The notes: generated by a model from the sequence alone, not told the origin. DNA of 64,000 nucleotides from Bacteroidota bacterium (GCA_016706255.1 JADJJZ010000029.1:496001-560000); one strand, 5' to 3'; shown: positions 17,847-27,833, counted from the stretch's first letter. Program-made: numbers and translations.

Positions 17847-20348
17847 ATGAAACATTTAAAATTGGTCATTTGCAGCATTGTAGTATTATACTGTTCCAAT
17901 TTACTCGCCCAGGAGGGTGGTATATTATTGCTGGATAATACATATTATATGACCAACACAATAAAATTATCGGATGGCAACTTTGCCGGAATTGGTTATG
18001 TAAATGACGGTGGCACCGTTAAAGCAGCTGTCGTTAAATTTGAGCCGGATAATGATATCATTTGGCAAACAATATTAGGTGCTGGCCTTGCTTACAACTG
18101 TAAATACATTTACAGTATTACACCGGATGAAATTATTGCATTAAATGGCAAAACTTTTTATAAACTAAATAGTTCTGGTACAATTATTTCAGAAATTGCT
18201 TATGCATTTGATGACCTGGGTTATGCACCTATAGTTGGGGATCTCGGTGTAATTGAATTTATTGATGCCGATACAAATTCAACCGGTATGTGTATTGTGG
18301 GACAAGGCTCAACCGGTGCACCTACGTTTGATGATATTTTTTCTGTAACTCAAATTTCAAATGACGGTGAAGTTTTATGGAGTTATGGTTATTTAATGAC
18401 CGGGTATACAGATGCAAGGGCAATTACAGCAACCGATTTAACTTCAACTATTATTTATGCAGCTTATTCTCCTACCCAAACAAATCAGATAATAATTGAA
18501 AATGCAACCGGCGACTTAGTAGATAATGAACTACCCACACCAACGTATTATCCGCAATTATGCGAAACCAATAACGGAACAATTCATTACGGTGTAAATT
18601 TTGAATTAATTGATATTTATGACGTAATTACAAGGTTAGATGACGATGGTGCTATTATTTACAATAAATCTTTTTTGCATCCTTTAAACGATTCTACAGC
18701 TGCCATAGTTGGCGTAACACAACTACCGGATAATACCATTGTGAGTTGTAATTTAGCTTTAAATATTCCATTAGAAAGTTATGATTATGTAATCAAGCAT
18801 TATAATGAAGCGGGAGATATCACTTATGTAAGTCCGCAAATTTTATCTTATGGATCATTCAAGGTAATCTATTTTGCCAGCATTGACGACCAACTTGTAT
18901 TTAGTGGTCTTTACTGGGATGGTGTAGATTTAAATATAGGATTTACATTATTAACTGACGCCCTTGGGAACTTTAATAAACTGATGATAGCCGGTGAAAT
19001 TTACTATGATGAAAATGATAATGGTTTACTCGACATCGATGAAATTCCATTGCCGAATGTACTGTTGCAAACTGCACCTGCTACCTACAATCAATACAGT
19101 GATATAGCAGGTTTGTATCAGCATGATTATTATTTTTATGACACGTATATTCATGCTCCTGTATTACCTGAATATTGGGACGAAGTAAATCCGGAAAATT
19201 ACACCGTTACACATGATGACATTACAACTGGAACAACAATTTCAGATTTAAATTTTGGATTACAATATTTCTCTTCGGTTACAGAATTAATTACCAGCAT
19301 AGACCTCTTAAATGGTGTTCGCCCGGGAACTGTCAGCAGTTTTATGTTATCCGTAAACAATAAAGGCAACCAGACAATCCCTGCAGGTAATGTGGAATTT
19401 CATTTTAGTAATTTGCTCGAATATCTGGAGGGTTCACCGTATGAAACTTTGGTTGATACAACAATTACATTCGCTTATCCGGAGTTAAATCCAATGGCAA
19501 ATCAAATCTATTTTGTATATTTAAATGGTCCCATAGACCTTGAATTAGGAACTCCGGTTTCATTTTCAGCAAATGCAGATATACTTCCTGAAGATATTAT
19601 TCCGACAAACAATATAGATTCTATTAATACAATAGTTTCAAATTCATATGATCCTAACGATAAAAAAGTTGACCCACAAGGTTCAGGACCATTGGGTATA
19701 ATTGATCCGGCTACGCAGTATCTTGAATACACAATTACTTTCCAAAATATAGGAACAGCACCTGCAATTAATGTATTAGTTTCCGATACGCTTGATGCTG
19801 TAATTGATCCTTACAGTATTCAAATGCTTGCAGCTACGCATCCTTATCGTATGGAATTAGTCGGTAACAATATCATCAACTGGCATTTCGATAATATTAA
19901 TTTACCGGACAGCATCAGCAATCCTTTAGGAAGCATCGGCAGTGTAGTAATGCGTGTAAAATTAGTCCCTGATTTGCCGCTCGAAACACAAATCACCAAT
20001 ACCGCAAATATTTATTTTGATTATAATAGCCCTATTATTACCAACACAACAATCAATACACTTAGTGAAGATTTGCTTTCAGTAAATAATCAGCTTGTGG
20101 AATCCTTATTTAATGTGTTTCCTAATCCTGTCGGAGATGTTATAAATGTATCAACAACAGTTACCGATGCTATTATAAATTGCACACTGTATAACATTAC
20201 CGGCGTAAATGTTGGAGATTTTAATGTTTCTGTAAATAATGGTATATTTACTATCCCGACTCAACATCTCCCGGCAGGAACGTACACAATTGGATTTAAA
20301 GACACATCATTCCAAAACATGGGAAATGTGTTATTTATTAAATTATAA
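17847..20348 (+). CDS. Large secreted T9SS type A protein (first copy of a tandem duplication)
   Basis: This 833-residue protein starts with a signal peptide (LLAQ, residue about 22). Residues 25-370 are propeller-like repeats (DGNFAGIGYVNDG, KFEPDNDIIWQTILG). A calcium-type loop, DENDNGLLDIDEIPLPNV, follows at about 390, in a Cna-B/SdrD-like position. The DUF11-like DPNDKKVDPQGSGPL domain, with YLEYTITFQNIGTAPA, lies at about 600-720, and the type A sorting signal (VFPNPVGDVINVS) ends the protein. It is a close paralogue of the 834-residue protein at 20605. Its C-terminal third is nearly identical in nucleotide sequence and its N-terminal half is much more divergent. Confidence 0.85.
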   Translation: MKHLKLVICSIVVLYCSNLLAQEGGILLLDNTYYMTNTIKLSDGNFAGIGYVNDGGTVKAAVVKFEPDNDIIWQTILGAGLAYNCKYIYSITPDEIIALNGKTFYKLNSSGTIISEIAYAFDDLGYAPIVGDLGVIEFIDADTNSTGMCIVGQGSTGAPTFDDIFSVTQISNDGEVLWSYGYLMTGYTDARAITATDLTSTIIYAAYSPTQTNQIIIENATGDLVDNELPTPTYYPQLCETNNGTIHYGVNFELIDIYDVITRLDDDGAIIYNKSFLHPLNDSTAAIVGVTQLPDNTIVSCNLALNIPLESYDYVIKHYNEAGDITYVSPQILSYGSFKVIYFASIDDQLVFSGLYWDGVDLNIGFTLLTDALGNFNKLMIAGEIYYDENDNGLLDIDEIPLPNVLLQTAPATYNQYSDIAGLYQHDYYFYDTYIHAPVLPEYWDEVNPENYTVTHDDITTGTTISDLNFGLQYFSSVTELITSIDLLNGVRPGTVSSFMLSVNNKGNQTIPAGNVEFHFSNLLEYLEGSPYETLVDTTITFAYPELNPMANQIYFVYLNGPIDLELGTPVSFSANADILPEDIIPTNNIDSINTIVSNSYDPNDKKVDPQGSGPLGIIDPATQYLEYTITFQNIGTAPAINVLVSDTLDAVIDPYSIQMLAATHPYRMELVGNNIINWHFDNINLPDSISNPLGSIGSVVMRVKLVPDLPLETQITNTANIYFDYNSPIITNTTINTLSEDLLSVNNQLVESLFNVFPNPVGDVINVSTTVTDAIINCTLYNITGVNVGDFNVSVNNGIFTIPTQHLPAGTYTIGFKDTSFQNMGNVLFIKL

Positions 20349-20369
20349 TTAAACCCAAATCTAAACAAT

Positions 20370-20437
20370 ATTAAAAAAGTTAATTATTAATGTTCGCCTT
20401 TGAACATTATTAAATATTCATAGTTGCAAAAAAGAAG
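20370..20437 (+). pseudogene. Relic of a lipoprotein gene 5' end (copy of the gene at 23131)
   Basis: After the stop of the 833-residue gene the sequence matches the bases before and inside the gene at 23131. Both share AACCCAAATCTAAACAAT as leader, then the relic has ATT where the real gene has ATG, and retains TTAATTATT, TGTTCGC.TTTG, and a final GCAAA..GAAG corresponding to the lipobox codons. Early stop codons are present and the rest of the gene is absent. This is direct evidence that the duplicated unit once included the lipoprotein start. It is not a gene now. Confidence 0.7.
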
Positions 20438-20565
20438 TAAATAAAGAGCCATAGGCTGATGCTTATATTTGTATTTTATTATCAGAATTAAATATATTTA
20501 ACTACCAATATGTCATTACCTTAAAGCAATCTATTAAGCTATCCTTTTTTATTAAAATTGATATC

Positions 20566-20604
20566 AATTAATTATGATTAAATAACAAATTAAACTCCTT
20601 CACT
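20566..20604 (+). repeat. Copied 3' end of the 724-residue gene ahead of the second paralogue
   Basis: These 39 bases match 17808-17846 closely: AATTAATTAT, one changed base, then TTAAATAACAA, TTAAACTCCTT, one changed base, and ACT before the ATG. In the first copy the same bases hold the last codons and stop of the 724-residue gene. They mark the left boundary of the duplicated unit, and the duplication junction lies between 20438 and 20565. Confidence 0.7.
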
Positions 20605-23109
20605 ATGAAACATTTAAAGTGGCTCGTTTGTAGCATTGTTGTATTATACTGTTCAACTTTATATGCCCAGGATGGTGGTGTATTAAACCTCGATAATACC
20701 TATAGCATGTATACAACGATTCAGCTATCGGATGGGAATTATGCAGGGTTGGGTTCAATTTATGTCGATGGCACAGTTAAAACAGCTGTAATTGAGTTTG
20801 AGCCGGACGGTGATATCATTTGGCAAACGGTATTAGGTTCTGGTATAAACTATTATTGTAATTTTATTTATAGTATAACACCTGGAGAAATTATTGTATT
20901 AAATGGCAACAACTTCTACAAATTAAATTTTAGCGGAACAATTATTTCTGAAATCACATATGAATTTGAAGATCTTGGTTATGAACCAATTGATGGAGAT
21001 GACGGCATAGTTAATTTTTTGGATGTTGATACAAATTCAACCGGTATGTGTTTTGTTGCAAGTGGCTCAACCGGATTACTTGGATTTAATGATATTATGT
21101 CCGTTACACAAATTTCTAATGATGGTGTTGTATTATGGAGTTATGGTTATGAATTAACTGAACCAACAGGTCATTGGTCAATTAGCTGCACTGATGAAAC
21201 TTCAAATGTTATTTATAATAAATATGACCCAATGCAGGTAAAACAACTAAAAATTGAAAATGCAACCGGTGTTATAACTGCTGATATCGTTTTACCCGAA
21301 GTATCCACTTTAACGTATTTATATGAAACAAACAACGGAACAATTCATTATGGTCCAAACTATGATGTAATTGATATTTACGATGTATTAACAAGATTAG
21401 ACAACGAGGGTGATATCATTTATAATAAAACATTTGTACATCCTGAATTTGATTCAATTGCCGGTATAGCAGGAATAACACAATTACCGGACAATACAAT
21501 TATTAGTTGCAACCTTGTTTTCGATGTAATTATGGAAGATTATAATTATGTAATCAGACATTACGACGATGAAGGTAATATCACATTTGAGAGTGCTGAA
21601 ATATTATCTTTAGGCACCTTTAATGTGAAATATTTTTCAAATTTTGGTGACCAGCTTGTTTTTAGTGGGATGTATTGGGAACCAGGAGCTGATATGCAAG
21701 GGCTTACCTTAATAACCGATGTGTTTGGTCATTTTAATAAATTGGTAGTTGCCGGCGAAATTTATAATGATGAAAACGGCAATGAGGTACTTGATCCGGA
21801 CGAGTTGCCATTACCAAATGTATTGTTACACACTGAACCTTATACCTATTCCGAGTATAGTGATGTTGCAGGAATGTATAATCACGATTACTACTTTTTT
21901 GGAACCTATGATCAAAGTATTATATTACCTGAATATTGGGATGAAGTAAATCCTGAAAATTATACCATTACGCATGATGAAATTACAACAGGAACAACAA
22001 TTTCAGATTTAAATTTTGGATTACAATATACCACATCTGTTACAGAATTAATAACTAGCATCGACCTTTTAAATGGAGTTCGGCCTGGTACTTTCTGTAC
22101 CTTTTTATTATCTGTAAACAATAAAGGTAACCAGACAATTCCGGCAGGTAATTTGGAATTCCATTTTAGTAATTATTTAGAATATGCAGACGGGCCTACA
22201 TATATAGATTTAACTGATACTGTAATCACGTATGCATATCCTGAATTAACTCCACTTGCGAGCCAATTATATTTTGTTTATTTGAATGTTCCGGTTGAAG
22301 CGGAATTAGGCACACCGGTTTCATTTTCAGCAAATGCAGATATACTTCCTGAAGATATTTTACCAACAAACAATATCGATTCTATAAATACATCTGTTTC
22401 AAATTCGTATGACCCTAACGATAAAAAAGTTGACCCTCAAGGTTCAGGTCCATTGGGTATAATTGATCCGGCTACGCAGTATCTGGAATACACCATTACC
22501 TTTCAAAATATTGGAACAGCGCCAGCAATTAATGTATTAGTTTCCGATACGCTTGATGCAGCAATTGACCCTTATAGTATTCAAATGCTTGCAGCTACGC
22601 ATCCTTATCGTATGGAATTAGTCGGTAACAATATCATCAACTGGCATTTCGATAATATTAATTTACCGGACAGCATCAGCGATCCTTTAGGAAGCATCGG
22701 CAGTATAGTAATGCGCGTAAAATTAGTCTCTGATTTGCCGCTCGAAACACAAATTACCAATACCGCAAATATTTATTTCGATTATAATAGCCCTATTATT
22801 ACCAACACTACAATCAATACACTTAGTGAAGATTTGCTTTCAGTAAATAATCAGCTTGCGGAATCCTTATTTAATGTGTTTCCTAACCCAGTCGGAGACG
22901 TTATCAATGTATCAACAACAATAAACAACGATATTTTACATTGCACACTGTATACCATTACCGGCGTTAATGTTGGCGATTTTAATGTTTCTGTAAATAA
23001 TGGTATATTTACTATCCCGACTCAACATCTCCCTGCAGGAACATACACGATTGGTTTCAAAGACACAACATACCAAAACCTGGGAAATGTGTTATTTATT
23101 AAATTATAA
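20605..23109 (+). CDS. Large secreted T9SS type A protein (second copy of a tandem duplication)
   Basis: This 834-residue protein has the same plan as its upstream neighbour: signal peptide (LYAQ), propeller-like repeats, calcium-type loop (DENGNEVLDPDELPLPNV), the DPNDKKVDPQGSGPL DUF11-like domain, and a type A sorting domain. From about nucleotide 22315 onward it is nearly identical to the first copy, while the first two thirds have diverged (for example the region around residues 200-240). No catalytic motif is visible. The gene is followed by a lipoprotein 21 bases on. The context suggests a surface structural or binding role, but this is not shown. Confidence 0.85.
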   Translation: MKHLKWLVCSIVVLYCSTLYAQDGGVLNLDNTYSMYTTIQLSDGNYAGLGSIYVDGTVKTAVIEFEPDGDIIWQTVLGSGINYYCNFIYSITPGEIIVLNGNNFYKLNFSGTIISEITYEFEDLGYEPIDGDDGIVNFLDVDTNSTGMCFVASGSTGLLGFNDIMSVTQISNDGVVLWSYGYELTEPTGHWSISCTDETSNVIYNKYDPMQVKQLKIENATGVITADIVLPEVSTLTYLYETNNGTIHYGPNYDVIDIYDVLTRLDNEGDIIYNKTFVHPEFDSIAGIAGITQLPDNTIISCNLVFDVIMEDYNYVIRHYDDEGNITFESAEILSLGTFNVKYFSNFGDQLVFSGMYWEPGADMQGLTLITDVFGHFNKLVVAGEIYNDENGNEVLDPDELPLPNVLLHTEPYTYSEYSDVAGMYNHDYYFFGTYDQSIILPEYWDEVNPENYTITHDEITTGTTISDLNFGLQYTTSVTELITSIDLLNGVRPGTFCTFLLSVNNKGNQTIPAGNLEFHFSNYLEYADGPTYIDLTDTVITYAYPELTPLASQLYFVYLNVPVEAELGTPVSFSANADILPEDILPTNNIDSINTSVSNSYDPNDKKVDPQGSGPLGIIDPATQYLEYTITFQNIGTAPAINVLVSDTLDAAIDPYSIQMLAATHPYRMELVGNNIINWHFDNINLPDSISDPLGSIGSIVMRVKLVSDLPLETQITNTANIYFDYNSPIITNTTINTLSEDLLSVNNQLAESLFNVFPNPVGDVINVSTTINNDILHCTLYTITGVNVGDFNVSVNNGIFTIPTQHLPAGTYTIGFKDTTYQNLGNVLFIKL

Positions 23110-23130
23110 GTTAACCCAAATCTAAACAAT

Positions 23131-24060
23131 ATGAAAAATCTTAATTATTTATTGTTCGCATTTGCAGCAGTTATATTTATAAGTTCCTGCAAAGAAGATG
23201 AAATTACCGAACCACCGGTAGGTGAATTCAGTAGTATTTTTAATTACCTGGATGAAAAACAATCTGACCCGCAGGCATTTACAATTGCAGCCGGAAGTGA
23301 ATCCATAATTACAGGTGAAAAAGGCACGGAAATTACATTTAATGCGAATTCATTTGTTTATTTAGACGGTACACCTGTAACAGGATTTATTGATATTCAA
23401 TTACTTGAAATTCAAACGAATGCCGATATGATTTTTAATAATGTATTTCCATTATCTGATGGCAATTTTTTGAATTCAGGTGGTATGTATCGATTAACAG
23501 CAAGTCAGTTGGGAAACCCGTTAAAATTAGCACCGGGTGCTTATTATGAAGCCGTATTACCCGCACAGGCTTATGATCCCGGAATGGGATTTTATTCGGG
23601 TGCAGATGATGGTACAGGTGTAAACTGGACATTTATAAGCCCTTATTCTGATTCCGTGCGCACTTACGATTTCTTTAATTACGATGCCATTGAATCATCT
23701 TATTCTATATTATGCGATAGCATCGGATGGTGTAATTGCGATTATTTTGGTGGCGACCCTGTAGTGAGTTGCACATTTAATTTATCAGGACCTGCCACAC
23801 TTTCCGCATTAAATACTGTTGCTTACGCTGTGTTAGATGGAGAAAATGCCGTTTTCCCACTTAACTCACCATTGGCAAGTGTAATTTCACAAAGTGGAAT
23901 CGGAATCGTTCCCATGCATGTATTAATTATTTCAGTAATTACAGGAACATTATATTATGGATTATTGCCTGTAACACCAGAAGAAGGTGGCATCTATAAT
24001 ATTACCATGACAGAAACAACAGATGCAGAATTAACTGCAATTATTTTAAGTCTGCCCTGA
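23131..24060 (+). CDS. Lipoprotein of unknown function
   Basis: This 309-residue protein has a lipoprotein signal: MKNLNYLLFAFAAVIFISSC, with the lipobox Cys at residue 20. The start is the ATG 21 bases after the preceding stop. The mature region begins KEDEITEPPVGEF and is beta-rich, including GSESIITGEKGTEITFNANSF, a pattern found in many Bacteroidota surface lipoproteins. A short cysteine cluster (WCNCDYFGG) lies near residue 205. A decayed duplicate of its 5' end lies after the first 833-residue gene, so the gene pair (T9SS protein plus lipoprotein) was duplicated together. Function unknown. Confidence 0.75.
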   Translation: MKNLNYLLFAFAAVIFISSCKEDEITEPPVGEFSSIFNYLDEKQSDPQAFTIAAGSESIITGEKGTEITFNANSFVYLDGTPVTGFIDIQLLEIQTNADMIFNNVFPLSDGNFLNSGGMYRLTASQLGNPLKLAPGAYYEAVLPAQAYDPGMGFYSGADDGTGVNWTFISPYSDSVRTYDFFNYDAIESSYSILCDSIGWCNCDYFGGDPVVSCTFNLSGPATLSALNTVAYAVLDGENAVFPLNSPLASVISQSGIGIVPMHVLIISVITGTLYYGLLPVTPEEGGIYNITMTETTDAELTAIILSLP

Positions 24061-24090
24061 TTTATAATACTTTCTACTCCTCAAAATAAT

Positions 24091-24125
24091 AAAGCCTTGC
24101 AGCGTAACCTGCAAGGCTTTTATTT
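24091..24125. terminator. Bidirectional rho-independent terminator
   Basis: A 12-bp perfect stem, AAAGCCTTGCAG with CTGCAAGGCTTT, encloses the loop CGTAAC and is followed on both strands by A/T-rich ends. It lies between the convergent lipoprotein gene and sdhB, so it can serve both. Confidence 0.9.
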
Positions 24126-24149
24126 AAACTCAAATCAAAATCAAATTAT

Positions 24150-24908
24150 TTATTTAGGCATCTCTTCACTTAAAAGTGATGCATTTAAAAACTCACGATT
24201 TAATCGTGCAATATTTGCTACAGAAATTCCTTTTGGACATTCTGCTTCGCAAGCATAAGTATTTGTGCATGAGCCAAATCCCTCCGCATCCATTTGAGCA
24301 ACCATTGAGAGTGCACGTTTTTTGCGTTCCGGATGTCCCTGTGGTAATAATGCAAGATGCGAAACTTTTGCAGAAACAAACAACATGGCTGAAGCGTTTT
24401 TACATGCTGCAACACAGGCACCACAGCCAATACAGGCCGCTGCATCCATAGCCGAATCCGCTGCTGCTTTTTCTACCGGTAATGCATTTGCATCTTGCGC
24501 CTGACCTGTTGATGCAGAAATAAATCCGCCGGCAGCAATAATTCTGTCAAATGCAGAACGATCAACACATAAATCTTTTAATATCGGAAATCCTTTTGCA
24601 CGAAATGGTTCAATGGTAATAGTTTCACCATCCGTGAAATTGCGCATATATAACTGACACGTTGTAGATAATTTTTGAGGGCCATGTGCGCGACCGTTAA
24701 TATACATACTGCATGTTCCACAAATACCTTCACGGCAATCGTGGTCGAATGCAACCGGTGCTTCCCCTTTTGAAATGAGTTGCTCATTTAATACATCCAT
24801 CATTTCTAAAAACGACATATTTGCACTAACATCATTTAACTGATATTCTACAAGTTTACCTTCTGCCTGTGCATTTGCCTGTCTCCAGATTCTGAGTTTA
24901 ATATTCAT
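24150..24908 (-). CDS. sdhB: Succinate dehydrogenase/fumarate reductase iron-sulfur subunit
   Basis: This 252-residue protein is the electron-transfer subunit of complex II. It holds the [2Fe-2S] ligands in DCREGICGTCSMYINGRAHGPQ..C, the second cluster set in CIGCGACVAACKNA, and the third in CTNTYACEAECPKGI. It passes electrons from the FAD of SdhA to the membrane cytochrome. The order sdhC-sdhA-sdhB on the minus strand with gaps of 40 bases (sdhC-sdhA) and 36 bases (sdhA-sdhB) matches a single operon. A bidirectional terminator follows at 24091. The sequence is of the Bacteroidota type (long linker between the first and second clusters). Confidence 0.96.
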   Translation of the reverse strand: MNIKLRIWRQANAQAEGKLVEYQLNDVSANMSFLEMMDVLNEQLISKGEAPVAFDHDCREGICGTCSMYINGRAHGPQKLSTTCQLYMRNFTDGETITIEPFRAKGFPILKDLCVDRSAFDRIIAAGGFISASTGQAQDANALPVEKAAADSAMDAAACIGCGACVAACKNASAMLFVSAKVSHLALLPQGHPERKKRALSMVAQMDAEGFGSCTNTYACEAECPKGISVANIARLNREFLNASLLSEEMPK

Positions 24909-24944
24909 AGTTTTTTTCTTTTACTATCAACAAATTAATGCTGC

Positions 24945-26879
24945 TTATTTATATGAACGTGTTGCCAGTTTTACTTCTTCAAATTGTAATTCTTCTTTGT
25001 GAACTACAGGATTATTATCAATGCCTTTAAATTCCCATGCCGCAACGTATGCATATTGATCATCATTACGTTTTGCTTCACCTTCTTCCTGATATTCAAC
25101 GCGGAAATGTCCGCCACAAGATTCATTGCGTTCCAATGCATCAACAATCATCAATTCACCTAATTCCATGAAATCTGCAACACGTTGAGCTTTTTCCAAA
25201 TCCTGGTTTAATTCGTCGGCTTTACCGGTTACACGAACATTTTGCCAGAATTCAGCACGCAATTTTTTAACCATATCTCTTGCTTTGGTAAGGCCTTCTG
25301 CTGTGCGCGCCATACCGCAATAATCCCACATAATTTTACCCAATTCTTTATGATACTGATCAACCGATTTTGTACCCTGAATAGATAATAAATTATTTAA
25401 TGTAGTCTGCACATGTTTTTCAGCTTCTTCAAATGCAGGATGATCGGTAGGAATTGCCTTTGTAAATATTTCTCCTGATAAATAAGAACCTATCGTATAT
25501 GGAATCACAAAATAACCATCAGCCAACCCTTGCATTAATGCACTGGCGCCTAATCTATTCGCACCATGGTCGCTGAAGTTTGCCTCACCTAATGCATATA
25601 AACCGGGAACGGTGGTCATCAATTCATAATCTACCCATAAGCCACCCATTGTATAGTGTACGGCAGGATAAATGCGCATTGGAACTTCATATGGATTTTC
25701 TGCAGTAATATGTGAATACATATCAAACAAATTACCATAACGTTCTTCGATAACGTGTTTGCCCAAACGTTTTATGGCATCAGCAAAATCGAGATAAACC
25801 GCTAATCCACTTTCACCAACACCTCTTCCGTCATCACATGCTTCTTTAGCAGCACGGCTCGAAATATCGCGTGGTGCAAGATTTCCATAGGAAGGATATT
25901 TTCTTTCCAGATAATAATCGCGCGCATCTTCAGCAATATCCGTTGGTTTTTTTCTGCCTTCGCGAATTGCTTTTGCATCCTCTTGCGATTTAGGCACCCA
26001 AACGCGACCATCATTGCGCAAACTTTCACTCATTAGGGTAAGTTTGCTCTGATATTCACCCGAAACCGGTATACAAGTAGGGTGAATTTGCGTATAACAT
26101 GGATTTCCAAAATAAGCACCACGTTTATAAGCTTTCCACGCAGCAGTTACATTACATCCCATTGCGTTAGTGGATAAGAAAAATACGTTACCGTAACCAC
26201 CGGTGCATAATAATACAGCGTGACCAAAATGGCGTTCCAGTTTTCCGGTAACGAGGTCGCGTGCTATAATTCCACGAGCTTTTCCTTCAATTGTAACAAC
26301 ATCCAACATTTCATGACGTGAAAACATTTGAACATTGCCCAAACCGATTTGACGTTCGAGCGCCTGATAAGCACCAATCAGTAATTGTTGTCCGGTTTGA
26401 CCGCGTGCATAAAATGTTCTCGACACCTGAGCGCCACCAAATGAACGATTGTCTAATAATCCGCCGTATTCACGGGCAAAAGGCACACCTTGAGCAACAC
26501 ATTGGTCAATAATATTTACACTTACTTCCGCCAAACGATAAACATTGGCTTCGCGTGCACGGAAGTCGCCACCTTTAATGGTATCATAAAACAAACGGAA
26601 CACAGAGTCACCGTCGTTTTTGTAATTTTTAGCTGCATTAATCCCTCCCTGAGCCGCAATTGAATGCGCGCGGCGAGGTGAATCCTGGTAACAAAAAGCT
26701 TTTACTTTATAGCCTAATTCAGCTAAAGTAGCAGCCGCAGAAGCGCCGGCTAAACCGGTTCCCACCACAATTATCTCCAGTTTTCGTTTATTGGAAGGGT
26801 TTACCAGTTTCACATGGTTTTTATAATCTTCCCATTTCTGGTGAAGATTACCTTCGGGTATTTTAGAATCTAGTGCCAT
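24945..26879 (-). CDS. sdhA: Succinate dehydrogenase flavoprotein subunit
   Basis: The 644-residue SdhA has its FAD-binding Rossmann signature in IIVVGTGLAGASAAATLAELG and the covalent-FAD histidine segment RRAHSIAAQGGINAAK. The catalytic His/Arg region is present (HPTCIP; ARTAEGLTKA). I chose the ATG at 26879 because MALDSKIPEGNLHQKW is the usual N-terminus; an upstream in-frame ATG at 26918 would add 13 unusual residues. It oxidises succinate to fumarate in the TCA cycle, or works in reverse. Confidence 0.96.
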   Translation of the reverse strand: MALDSKIPEGNLHQKWEDYKNHVKLVNPSNKRKLEIIVVGTGLAGASAAATLAELGYKVKAFCYQDSPRRAHSIAAQGGINAAKNYKNDGDSVFRLFYDTIKGGDFRAREANVYRLAEVSVNIIDQCVAQGVPFAREYGGLLDNRSFGGAQVSRTFYARGQTGQQLLIGAYQALERQIGLGNVQMFSRHEMLDVVTIEGKARGIIARDLVTGKLERHFGHAVLLCTGGYGNVFFLSTNAMGCNVTAAWKAYKRGAYFGNPCYTQIHPTCIPVSGEYQSKLTLMSESLRNDGRVWVPKSQEDAKAIREGRKKPTDIAEDARDYYLERKYPSYGNLAPRDISSRAAKEACDDGRGVGESGLAVYLDFADAIKRLGKHVIEERYGNLFDMYSHITAENPYEVPMRIYPAVHYTMGGLWVDYELMTTVPGLYALGEANFSDHGANRLGASALMQGLADGYFVIPYTIGSYLSGEIFTKAIPTDHPAFEEAEKHVQTTLNNLLSIQGTKSVDQYHKELGKIMWDYCGMARTAEGLTKARDMVKKLRAEFWQNVRVTGKADELNQDLEKAQRVADFMELGELMIVDALERNESCGGHFRVEYQEEGEAKRNDDQYAYVAAWEFKGIDNNPVVHKEELQFEEVKLATRSYK

Positions 26880-26919
26880 TGAAAAAATTGCTGTTTTAGA
26901 TTTTATTAAGGGTAACAAT

Positions 26920-27624
26920 TTAAACGATCCAACCTGCGTAAATGGAGATTGGCATCAAAGCAAAAACAATACAAATCAGAATTGAAAAGCCAATACCGAT
27001 ATTTTTTATAACCGGTGAGTATTTTTTATGATTTACACCCAAGGTTTGAAATGCGCTCTGAAAACCATGAATCAAGTGCCAGCATAACGAAAACACACCT
27101 AAAATGTAGACAATTAATACTAACGGGCTTTGAAAGGTAACCAGCATATCCTGATATAAATTTAATACTTCCTTGTCGCCAATTTGCACTTCTTCCAGCG
27201 GAGCTATTCCCATCATACCACCTAAACGACTGTTTGACCAAAAGTGACTGATATGCAAAACAAGGAACAACAAAATGAGTGTTCCGAGTAAGGTCATACT
27301 GCGGCTATACCATTTGCTGTTTGCGCCCGGATTGCTCACGGCGTATCCCTGAGGACGGGCTTGCTTATTTTTGGCAGTTAGCATATAGGCCTGAATAATG
27401 TGCACGATAAGCCCGGCAAACAACACAATTTCCATAGTGCGGATAATGATATTTGTTCCCATAAAATGGGCGGCTTTATTGAATGCAGCACCTCCGTCGT
27501 TAAAAAATATCATCGCGTTTATGGTGCAATGAACGATTAGAAAGGTGATTAAAAACAAACCGGTTACCGACATCACCAGCTTTCGGCCAATGGAAGAGGT
27601 TAAAAACGTATTAATCCAACTCAT
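26920..27624 (-). CDS. sdhC: Succinate dehydrogenase cytochrome b subunit (single-subunit, five-helix type)
   Basis: The 234-residue membrane anchor has about five hydrophobic helices and opens MSWINTFLTSSIGRKLVMSVTGL, the usual Bacteroidota/Wolinella/Bacillus-like start. Haem-ligand histidines are visible in LIVHCTINA, LIVHIIQAY, VLHISHFW and CWHLIHGFQSAF. It anchors SdhA and SdhB to the cytoplasmic membrane and passes electrons to menaquinone. There is no separate SdhD gene, consistent with this subclass. It is the first gene of the operon and has a -7 element at 27647-27654. Confidence 0.93.
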   Translation of the reverse strand: MSWINTFLTSSIGRKLVMSVTGLFLITFLIVHCTINAMIFFNDGGAAFNKAAHFMGTNIIIRTMEIVLFAGLIVHIIQAYMLTAKNKQARPQGYAVSNPGANSKWYSRSMTLLGTLILLFLVLHISHFWSNSRLGGMMGIAPLEEVQIGDKEVLNLYQDMLVTFQSPLVLIVYILGVFSLCWHLIHGFQSAFQTLGVNHKKYSPVIKNIGIGFSILICIVFALMPISIYAGWIV

Positions 27625-27646
27625 GCATTAAAAATTTTCACAATTG

Positions 27647-27654
27647 CAAATGTA
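27647..27654 (-). promoter_or_regulatory. Putative -7 promoter element for sdhCAB
   Basis: The minus strand reads TACATTTG, a perfect TAnnTTTG match, 22 bases ahead of the sdhC ATG. The -33 half is not clear. It is the natural place for the operon promoter. Confidence 0.5.
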
Positions 27655-27833
27655 AAACACTACAATCGAATTATTGGTTTACGGATATACACATTTCCAT
27701 AAATTATTTATTTCTGCTTATTTTGAATCATTCTAAATAACAATACAATCCATTAACAAATATTGTTTTTTATAACTTTATAAAGATTATTAACCTTTCA
27801 AATAAGTATTCCTTTAATCTAAACACCTGATTT

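Noticed and set aside
17847..24060. Recent insertion of a mobile element
   Set aside because: There is no transposase or terminal inverted repeat; the order of matching ends fits a tandem duplication.
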